Assembly: GCA_047614125.1 (NCBI GenBank)
Contig: JBLHHI010000099.1
Span: 1 to 12,528, forward strand
Reading direction: 5' to 3'
Origin: JBLHHI01 sp047614125
GTDB taxonomy: Bacteria > Bacteroidota > Bacteroidia > NS11-12g > UBA9320
Length of the DNA stretch: 12,528 bases
A program made the position numbers and the translations under genes. The notes below the pieces were generated by a model. It did not search any database. It had not been told where the DNA came from and saw only the letters and a program-made list of their open reading frames with translations. Shown one piece after another: positions 1 through 5,125 of this stretch. The first letter of the stretch is position 1. Every line of letters starts with the position of its first letter.

Positions 1-122
1 TTGTCAACAGCAATCTACTTCATAAAAATCGTTCAAAATAGCCCGCTATTTTTTCACAATTTTCATTCGCATCTCACTATTGACAAGCGTTCTGAACCGC
101 AAGGATTAATCGAACTCAGGTT
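1..122 (+). repeat. Structured repeat unit A, left copy
   Basis: This 122-bp unit has a roughly 88-base hairpin head and a 34-base tail (89-122) ending in GAACTCAGGTT. The head folds as nested stems: 1-10 with 77-86, 22-32 with 56-66, and 35-42 with 45-52 around a CC loop. The same unit occurs inverted at 12261-12382 (120 of 122 identical) and as a diverged copy of equal length at 3418-3539. Six paired positions change together between this copy and the middle one: 5/82, 22/66, 32/56, 35/52, 39/48 and 40/47. All three mispairs in the stems here are A with C, which become G with U or T on the other strand. The unit starts at the first base of the window, so its true left edge may lie outside. 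Confidence 0.9.
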
Positions 123-243
123 AGAAGAAACCCAATTAGCTTCGTTGAAAGCAGTCGGTTTATAAATATAAACCTTCCTGTTTTCGCCTCACTACTTGGC
201 CTTTATCCAAATCTGAATCTTAAAAGATTAATCGAACAGGTTT
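123..243 (+). repeat. Structured repeat unit B, left copy, tandem to unit A
   Basis: This unit directly follows unit A in the same orientation. Its head has no clear sequence similarity to A. It carries a perfect 8-bp inner stem, GGTTTATA (157-164) with TATAAACC (167-174), and weaker outer pairing of CCAATTAG (132-139) with CTACTTGG (192-199). Its tail (209-243) matches the tail of A, with TCTGAA, then AAGATTAATCGAAC, then AGGTT, but has lost the bases TC inside the last box. A second copy lies reversed at 3277-3410. No protein is encoded here. Confidence 0.8.
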
Positions 244-302
244 AAGCCATTTATGATAATAACAGGCGCAAATCTGCAAAAATGCGTTGAGAACCGAATG
301 TC

Positions 303-368
303 TGTTGGATGGTTAATGACCCCGTTGGTTAAACGTCCAACAAACTGCAATCAGACCGCATCGGGGTC
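303..368 (+). other. Possible pseudoknot-like leader structure ahead of the sensor kinase
   Basis: Two 7-base perfect complements are interleaved here. TGTTGGA (303-309) can pair with TCCAACA (336-342), and GACCCCG (318-324) can pair with CGGGGTC (362-368). If transcribed, both together would form a pseudoknot; alternative pairings of the GTTGG and CCAAC segments also exist. The stretch 244-430 holds no convincing gene and I saw no TAnnTTTG promoter box in it. Whether it is transcribed with the kinase gene is unknown, and two short complements can occur by chance. Confidence 0.25.
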
Positions 369-430
369 CAATATCATTGAATATGAGTACCATCAAGCCA
401 AGTTTCCTAAAAATCTAGTAATATCGAAAG

Positions 431-2020
431 GTGGTAAAAGAAACAACAGGAGACGCCAAGTTAAGATATCAAGCCATCTTTGATAATTCGATAGATGGTA
501 TCATACTCATCAATGGCCGAGGTATAATAGCGGATGCAAATGGTGCCGTTACCAAGCTCTTTGGTTATCAAAATGATGAGATGATTGGCAAAAACATCAG
601 CATGTTGATGCCGGAACCAGATCATTCAAATCACGACAAGTATTTAGAGAATTATCAGCGAACTCGAAAAGCCAAAATCATTGGAATTGGCCGGGAAGTT
701 CGCGGTAAGAAAAAGGATGGCACTACCTTTCCTTTTCGCCTGGCTGTTAGTGAGATTCAAATGGAATCGGGGTTGATGTATACCGGAATCGTTCATGATT
801 TAAGTGCGGAAAAAGCGGTTGAGGAAAAGTTGGAAGAACATGCTAAAGCGCTTGAAGAACAGGTAGTTAAGAGAACAAATCAACTCAACAAAGTCAATGA
901 AAAGTTAAAAATTGAAGTTGTAAACCAAGAACGAATTAAAGAGGCACTAACCGAGAGCCAGAAACTGTACGAAGCCATTGCCGTAAACTTTCCAAACGGA
1001 ACCATCAATGTGCTCGATCGAAAATTCAATTTCTTGTTTGTTGAAGGCGCTGGTTTAAAAGACTTAGGTCTTGGCACAAAGGATTTATTGGGTAAGTGCT
1101 ACCTGGACATTATACGCCCAGAAGTTCGGGATTTGGTGACGGCCGAATTAAAAAAAGTAATGGATGGAATGTCGGTAAACTTTGAGGTGGAAATAAACCG
1201 TCACATTTATCGAGTACGTGCGGTTCCACTTACCAAAAGCGAAGATGAAATAGATCGCATCTTGTTGGTAGAGAGCAACATAACCAATCAAAAGCGTGCT
1301 GAAGAGGAGATATATCGATCGCTCCAAAAAGAAAAGGAGTTGAATGAAATGAAGTCGCGCTTTGTGAGCATGGCTTCACACGAATTTCGGACCCCATTGA
1401 GCACCATACTGAGCTCAGCTTCACTCATTGAAAAATACAAAGAGGGTAGTCAACAGGAGCAACGATCAAGGCACTCCACCCGAATTAAGAATAATGTTCG
1501 AAACCTCACGATGATTTTAAACGACTTTTTGTCGCTTGAGAAACTGGAAGCGAACTCGCTCCAAACCAATTTGCAAGTTTTTGATTTACGAGAAAGTGTG
1601 ATGGAGGTTAAAGAGGATATGGAAACGGTAACACGAAAAGGGCAAGAAATTGTTCTTGAATGCTCCGAAAAGCAATGCCTCATCAAGAGCGACCCCTTTA
1701 TTATTCAAAACATCTTGAATAATTTGATGAGTAATGCCATAAAATATTCGAATGAAGACACAAAGATTCTGGTTTCAATAACCCATAAAGAAGATGGGGT
1801 ACATGTTTCTGTTGCCGATCAAGGGCGGGGCATTAGCGAAGAGGATCAGCTCAACTTATTTAACCGATTTTACAGAGCAAGCAATGCCGGAAATGTTCAG
1901 GGAACGGGCTTAGGCTTGCACATTATTAAGCGCTATGTTGCCTTAATTGGCGCTCAAATTCAGTTTACGTCTGAGTTGGGAAAGGGTTCTGTTTTTACAA
2001 TAATATTGCACAATAACTAG
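431..2020 (+). CDS. Sensor histidine kinase with FixL-like haem PAS domain
   Basis: A 529-residue, apparently cytoplasmic histidine kinase with no membrane segment. Order: first PAS (about 10-125), coiled coil (about 128-175), second PAS (about 176-288), HisKA with phospho-acceptor H317 in SHEFRTPL, and ATPase domain with N-box N435, DQGRG (463-467) and GTGLGL (491-496). The first PAS strongly resembles the haem PAS of rhizobial FixL: HD at 68-69 matches the proximal haem His, and R88 in IIGIGRE matches the distal Arg of the oxygen switch. The spacing of 20 residues equals that in Bradyrhizobium FixL (His200, Arg220). An oxygen- or NO-sensing role is therefore inferred. The start is GTG at 431; an in-frame stop at 419-421 excludes a longer protein. 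The receiver-Crp gene next in line is the likely partner. Confidence 0.93.
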   Translation: MVKETTGDAKLRYQAIFDNSIDGIILINGRGIIADANGAVTKLFGYQNDEMIGKNISMLMPEPDHSNHDKYLENYQRTRKAKIIGIGREVRGKKKDGTTFPFRLAVSEIQMESGLMYTGIVHDLSAEKAVEEKLEEHAKALEEQVVKRTNQLNKVNEKLKIEVVNQERIKEALTESQKLYEAIAVNFPNGTINVLDRKFNFLFVEGAGLKDLGLGTKDLLGKCYLDIIRPEVRDLVTAELKKVMDGMSVNFEVEINRHIYRVRAVPLTKSEDEIDRILLVESNITNQKRAEEEIYRSLQKEKELNEMKSRFVSMASHEFRTPLSTILSSASLIEKYKEGSQQEQRSRHSTRIKNNVRNLTMILNDFLSLEKLEANSLQTNLQVFDLRESVMEVKEDMETVTRKGQEIVLECSEKQCLIKSDPFIIQNILNNLMSNAIKYSNEDTKILVSITHKEDGVHVSVADQGRGISEEDQLNLFNRFYRASNAGNVQGTGLGLHIIKRYVALIGAQIQFTSELGKGSVFTIILHNN

Positions 2021-2067
2021 TTGATAAACAGGTGTTTAAATGCATGTTGGATGAGATAGGTGGCGAG

Positions 2068-2084
2068 TGAAATTGATTATTTCA
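2068..2084. promoter_or_regulatory. Small palindrome between the kinase and receiver-Crp genes
   Basis: TGAAAT and ATTTCA flank a 5-base centre. The perfect 6-bp dyad lies about 60 bases before the receiver-Crp start and could be an operator or a weak hairpin. There is no T-run, so it is not a terminator. No clear TAnnTTTG box was found between 2021 and 2145, so the two genes may be co-transcribed. Confidence 0.2.
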
Positions 2085-2145
2085 TTTCCAAACTTGAATT
2101 ATTATTGAAAAAAATAGCGTGCTTTGCTAATATGAATAATTGCAT

Positions 2146-3165
2146 ATGAAAACAATTCTAGTAATTGAAGATAACACCGAAATACGGGAAAACCTTATTG
2201 AAATATTGGAGTTAGATGGCTATAAAACGCTGGAAGCTGCAGATGGCACAGAAGGAGCGATGAAGGCGCAGGAATTTATTCCAGATTTAATTTTATGTGA
2301 TATTATGATGCCCAAACTCGATGGCTTTGGTGTGCTACACATCTTAAGTGGAAATGAGAATACCATGCGAATTCCATTTATTTTTCTGACCGCAAAAACA
2401 GAGCAAACGGATGTTAGGAAGGGGATGAGTTTGGGCGCTGACGATTACATCATGAAACCTTTTGACGAAATGAATCTTTTAACGGCCATTAAAAACCGGT
2501 TGGCCAAATACGATTCAATGGCTCAAAATGTTGGGACCATTCGCTCAGATGAATCTTTAAACTTTGAACAAACCATTCGAAAGAATTTTGGTAAAAAGGA
2601 GATTGTATATCGAGAGGGCGATTCCGCAAGCTTTATTTATCAATTGGTGAGCGGAAAACTAAAGCTCACTCGACAAAGCAACGACGGTAAGGAAATGGTG
2701 TTGGATTTAATTCGGCCTGGAGAATACTTCGGCTATTGGTCGGTGTTGCAAAGTCAACCCAGTGCCGATGGAGCCGAAGCCTTGGAAGCATCTGCGGTGG
2801 ATTTAATTCCCAAAGCAGATTTTTTATCCGTCTTGGAACACGATGCTATTACGGCTACCAAGTTCGTTAAGCTATTGAGCAACAACTTGTTGGCGAAAGA
2901 ATATAAGATTGTGGAATTGGCCTACAATTCGGTTCGCAAACGAGTGGCCAATGCATTGGTGCAACTTTCCGATACCTATACGGAAGATACTTCAAAGCCA
3001 TTTTCTATGGCTGTATCGAGAGAAACTTTGGCTGGAATTGCGGGCACATCCATCGAATCTTCCATACGAATGTTATCTGAATTTAAGGCAGATGGTTTGG
3101 TGGAAGTCGACAAGGCTACCATTACGATTTTAAACTACAATCGGTTAAAAACAGCACCGTACTAA
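2146..3165 (+). CDS. Receiver domain fused to Crp/Fnr-type transcription regulator
   Basis: A 339-residue DNA-binding response regulator. The CheY-like receiver (about 1-120) has the acidic pair E8/D9, phospho-acceptor D53 in LILCDIMMP, T83 and K105 in the MKPF motif. A cyclic-nucleotide-binding-like beta barrel follows (about 142-235), then a Crp helix-turn-helix (about 288-328) containing SRETLAGIAGTS. In the recognition helix E304 and R308 match the Glu and Arg that read TGA half-sites in the family; the Ser of the Fnr ExxSR motif is Ile. No cysteine cluster of the Fnr type is present, so the signal should come by phosphorylation of D53, presumably from the upstream kinase. ATG at 2146 is preferred over TTG at 2140 because MKTILVIED is a standard receiver start. 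Confidence 0.93.
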   Translation: MKTILVIEDNTEIRENLIEILELDGYKTLEAADGTEGAMKAQEFIPDLILCDIMMPKLDGFGVLHILSGNENTMRIPFIFLTAKTEQTDVRKGMSLGADDYIMKPFDEMNLLTAIKNRLAKYDSMAQNVGTIRSDESLNFEQTIRKNFGKKEIVYREGDSASFIYQLVSGKLKLTRQSNDGKEMVLDLIRPGEYFGYWSVLQSQPSADGAEALEASAVDLIPKADFLSVLEHDAITATKFVKLLSNNLLAKEYKIVELAYNSVRKRVANALVQLSDTYTEDTSKPFSMAVSRETLAGIAGTSIESSIRMLSEFKADGLVEVDKATITILNYNRLKTAPY

Positions 3166-3208
3166 GTTCTATTTAAATTCTAATTTCGCTAAAAAGTCAA
3201 CGAATTTT

Positions 3209-3222
3209 CTGATTTACGTCAG
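3209..3222. promoter_or_regulatory. Crp/Fnr-like box TGA-N6-TCA
   Basis: CTGATTTACGTCAG has TGA and TCA half-sites six bases apart, the spacing of both Crp and Fnr operators. It lies 44 bases after the stop codon of the receiver-Crp gene. No start codon of a convincing gene lies close behind it; the next feature is the repeat pair at 3277. It may be a feedback or orphan site, or chance. Confidence 0.35.
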
Positions 3223-3276
3223 TTCCATCCAGCAGCCATTTAGGTTTGTTTGTACCCTGTGTTCAACTAATCTTTT

Positions 3277-3410
3277 AAACCTGAGTTCGATTAATCTTTT
3301 CAAATTCAGATTTGTATAGAACCCAAGTAGTAAGGCGAAAACAGGAAGGTTTATGTTTATAAACCGACTGATTTCAACGAAGCTAATAGGGTTTTATATA
3401 CAAAAATCGC
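3277..3410 (-). repeat. Structured repeat unit B, middle copy, reversed
   Basis: Reverse-oriented copy of the unit at 123-243, with its intact tail at 3277-3312. The inner stem GGTTTAT (3348-3354) with ATAAACC (3359-3365) is kept with a different loop. The outer pairing ACCC (3321-3324) with GGGT (3390-3393) is also possible. Unlike the left copy, its tail keeps the complete box AACCTGAGTTC. Confidence 0.8.
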
Positions 3411-3417
3411 TTTACAC

Positions 3418-3539
3418 TTGTGAACAGCGATTTTCATCGTAAAAATTACTCGAAAGGGCCCGCCCTGTCTTCGCAATTTTTACTCAAAACTCACTGTTCA
3501 CAAGCGTTCTGAATTCAAAATATGAATCGAACTCAGGTT
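3418..3539 (+). repeat. Structured repeat unit A, middle diverged copy
   Basis: This copy is exactly 122 bp like the copy at 1-122, although many positions differ. The fold is kept and in places improved: outer stem TTGTGAACAG (3418-3427) with CTGTTCACAA (3494-3503) is 10 of 10; the middle stem (3439-3449 with 3473-3483) has one mispair; the inner stem GGGC-CC-GCCC sits at 3456-3465. Six stem pairs differ from the left copy on both sides at once, which is evidence of selection for pairing. Confidence 0.88.
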
Positions 3540-3561
3540 TTAAGGGATTTTGAATTATAAG

Positions 3562-3706
3562 TGTTGAATTTTGGATTAGGCTTGTTTAGGTAACAAACTA
3601 AATTCATCGTGAGCTATGTACGTTGAGTAGCGATCAAAACGTAGCGTTGGTTGCCTACATAAACGGCCAAGGAATAACAATTTCAATTTCAATTTAAAAT
3701 TCAACA
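3562..3706. repeat. Imperfect palindrome (possible third structured element, C)
   Basis: An 11-base perfect inverted repeat, TGTTGAATTTT (3562-3572) and AAAATTCAACA (3696-3706), encloses 123 bases. Inside, GTTTAGGTAACAAAC (3584-3598) is imperfectly complementary to 3646-3664, and ACGTT (3620-3624) is complementary to AACGT (3638-3642), which suggests nested folding. It has no A/B tail and no second copy in this window. AT-rich short repeats such as AATTTC and ATTCAAC at 3680-3713 make chance pairing more likely. Confidence 0.3.
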
Positions 3707-3763
3707 TTCAACATTCCTTTTTAATTGTAAAAGGTCTCCATTAAATTTGGAACCAAAACACGT

Positions 3764-3949
3764 ATGGCAGAATCAAATAGTAAGTGGGGGGTAAATCTCA
3801 AAAAAGTTAATTGTCCAAAATGCGGTGAAGAACAACCAAAGGTTCGCAGGCCAAAAGGGTGGACAGAATTTCTTTGGGGAGGCTCAACCTTTGCCAAATG
3901 CGGTTGCAAGATGGATAAGTTTGGTGTTGAACGAAAAGAGAAATCATAG
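3764..3949 (+). CDS. Small zinc-ribbon-like protein of unknown function
   Basis: A 61-residue protein. It has a CPKCGEEQPKVRRP segment (C17, C20), then a tryptophan-containing centre (GWTEFLWGGS), then KCGCKMDKFG with a second Cys group. Two cysteine groups about 25 residues apart suggest a zinc ribbon. The second group reads CGC rather than CxxC, so the metal site may be atypical or use a different ligand. Similar short proteins of unknown function with NLKKVNCPKCG-like starts occur in Bacteroidota (from memory, not checked). It stands alone between repeats, 53 bases ahead of the next gene. The ATG at 3764 is chosen because the conserved-looking part begins soon after. Confidence 0.65.
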   Translation: MAESNSKWGVNLKKVNCPKCGEEQPKVRRPKGWTEFLWGGSTFAKCGCKMDKFGVERKEKS

Positions 3950-4002
3950 GTATTGTTGCAATATCCAACCAGTTAAAAACAAAGTCTTATAGTGTAATCA
4001 AA

Positions 4003-4494
4003 ATGAAATCTTACATCACTCTCATTATCATCAGCATTGCCGTTTTAACTATGGCAAATAAATGCGTTAAAGAACCTAATCACAACGTATCAATCCAATT
4101 CACCACTACCCAAAGCTATTGCGGCGGTGCCGCGCCTCCAGAATACATTCTTCAAGAATTGGCTACGCCAAAGCCTTATAAAACGGGTGTACTATACTTT
4201 TTTAGAGAAGGTCGGTCTGAGGCGGATACAGCCATCCAATTGGACGGAAAAGACAACGCCCGGGTTCAACTTCGGTTATCACCTGGAACCTATATTTTGC
4301 GGCTAAAAGATTCCATCTCACCATGGAACGGTGCAAACAACGAGTCTGAGATAAAATCTTTTGATTCGGAACGACCAAAGTGTTTACACGAATACAATCA
4401 ACGTGTTTTAGCTCAGTTCACCATTTCTCAAGATTCCAACTTTACGCAAAACATTCATTTTGATTGCAATCCGTGTTATGAACCGGCGCCTTAA
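4003..4494 (+). CDS. Exported protein of unknown function, cysteine-containing
   Basis: A 163-residue protein with an N-terminal hydrophobic segment (about 3-18) after MKSY, typical of a signal peptide. C21 follows ANK, which does not fit a standard lipobox, so lipid attachment is doubtful. The mature part has SYCGGAAPP early on, an FFREG segment, a beta-rich centre with SPGTYILRL (a PEGA- or carboxypeptidase-regulatory-like sandwich is possible), and a C-terminal DCNPCYEP. The Cys residues could form disulfides outside the cytoplasm. I do not recognise a named family. It sits in the repeat-rich region next to the recombinase remnant and may be accessory. Confidence 0.7.
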   Translation: MKSYITLIIISIAVLTMANKCVKEPNHNVSIQFTTTQSYCGGAAPPEYILQELATPKPYKTGVLYFFREGRSEADTAIQLDGKDNARVQLRLSPGTYILRLKDSISPWNGANNESEIKSFDSERPKCLHEYNQRVLAQFTISQDSNFTQNIHFDCNPCYEPAP

Positions 4495-4667
4495 AGTGGG
4501 TGTTTGGTTTATCGTTGAATGATTTAGCGGGGTTAAACGTATCCGGTGGATACAGAGACTCCTTCAGGGCGATCATATTTTCCAAGCATTTTCATCATTT
4601 TGGTATGTTCAGTCAAAGCTTCTGAAAAAGTTAAATATTGGTGACTAAGACGATATTGAACAAATAA

Positions 4668-5048
4668 GAGGTATCTTTAACTCCAAAAACTGAATACATC
4701 TTTCCCCCACTTCAGGCAACCAAATACACAGGAACGACTTTGGATAAGGCGATTATGAGCAAAACAACCCTATTCAATTCTTATTTGAAGGAAATAGCCA
4801 ACCAGGCTGAAATTGAAAAACACCTGACTTTTCATGTATCTCATCATAGTTTTGGAACAAGAGCAATTGGAATAGGCATCCGAGTTGAAGTTGCTTCTAA
4901 CCTGAGTTCGATTCATATTTTAAGGTTCCGATTTAAATATCAAACCCACATCCAGCCAAACAGTAAAGGCAAAATTTACCACTACATTTACAACGTTGCA
5001 TGGATGGAATTTAGCGACGATGAAATATTAATCGTCCGGCAACGATAA
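4668..5048 (+). pseudogene. Truncated tyrosine recombinase/integrase remnant
   Basis: The frame from 4668 to about 4898 reads like the catalytic domain of a Bacteroidota tyrosine recombinase: EYIFPPL, then SKTTLFNSYLKEIANQA, then EIEKHLTFHVSHHSFGTRA and GIRVEVAS. The HxxR box is HVSH, so the second catalytic Arg is His, one base change from CGT to CAT. The expected LLGH box and the Tyr nucleophile are missing. At 4899 the frame runs into a solo repeat tail and then 40 unrelated residues. An in-frame stop at 4665-4667 and no integrase sequence upstream show that the N-terminal part is also gone. The translatable part can be read from TTG 4740 or ATG 4755 but cannot be a working recombinase. 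Confidence 0.75.
4899..4921 (-). repeat. Solo tail of the A/B repeat family
   Basis: These 23 bases are identical to the complement of 3517-3539, the tail end of the middle unit A. No hairpin head follows. It lies exactly where similarity to tyrosine recombinases stops, so the tail marks an insertion, deletion or recombination junction. Confidence 0.8.
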
Positions 5049-5069
5049 CCACCCTGTCCACCCACAAAA

Positions 5070-5097
5070 AAAAAGGACCCCTTTCGAAGTCCTTTTT
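5070..5097. terminator. Bidirectional terminator after pckA
   Basis: Stem AAAAAGGAC (5070-5078) pairs with GTCCTTTTT (5089-5097) around a 10-base loop. A-runs and T-runs on both sides let it work as an intrinsic terminator in either direction. It lies 28 bases past the pckA stop on the minus strand and just after the recombinase remnant on the plus strand. Confidence 0.85.
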
Positions 5098-5125
5098 GCT
5101 ATTTTAATTTTGTTTATTAAAGCGC

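Larger units (their letters stand above)
3277..3540. mobile_element. 264-bp head-to-head repeat pair with terminal inverted repeats
   Basis: Unit B (reversed) and unit A (forward) are joined head to head, so their common tails face outward. The outermost 16 bases are perfect inverted repeats: AAACCTGAGTTCGATT at 3277-3292 and its complement at 3525-3540. It contains no reading frame of note. I see no clear target duplication. Just outside the left end, GTTCAACTAATCTTTT (3261-3276) resembles the internal tail sequence GTTCGATTAATCTTTT (3285-3300), perhaps a ghost of another tail. The layout resembles a MITE or a REP-type paired element, but the unit is far larger than a REP and no transposase is present. 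Confidence 0.6.

Noticed and set aside
1..122. Retron or group II intron RNA
   Set aside because: No reverse transcriptase gene is present in the window and the fold has no recognised retron or intron domain.
253..483. 76-residue plus-strand frame before the kinase
   Set aside because: It overlaps the kinase start by 53 bases in another frame, has no recognisable similarity and covers the possible leader structure.
1..3540. CRISPR array or integron attC sites
   Set aside because: There are only a few copies with irregular spacing and mixed orientation, no uniform spacers, no cas genes, and I found no attC core pair of the RYYYAAC/GTTRRRY type.
4537..4551. GTATCC-GGT-GGATAC hairpin as terminator of the 4003-4494 gene
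   Set aside because: It is a perfect 6-bp stem but no T-run follows.
4532..4676. Minus-strand open stretch with LTFSEALTEHTKMMKMLGKY
   Set aside because: It is about 48 codons, with no clear start in good context and no family I recognise; possibly another gene fragment, but not supportable.
4922..5048. Last 40 residues of the recombinase-remnant frame as a functional domain
   Set aside because: They follow the repeat tail, do not match recombinases and probably come from read-through into foreign sequence.
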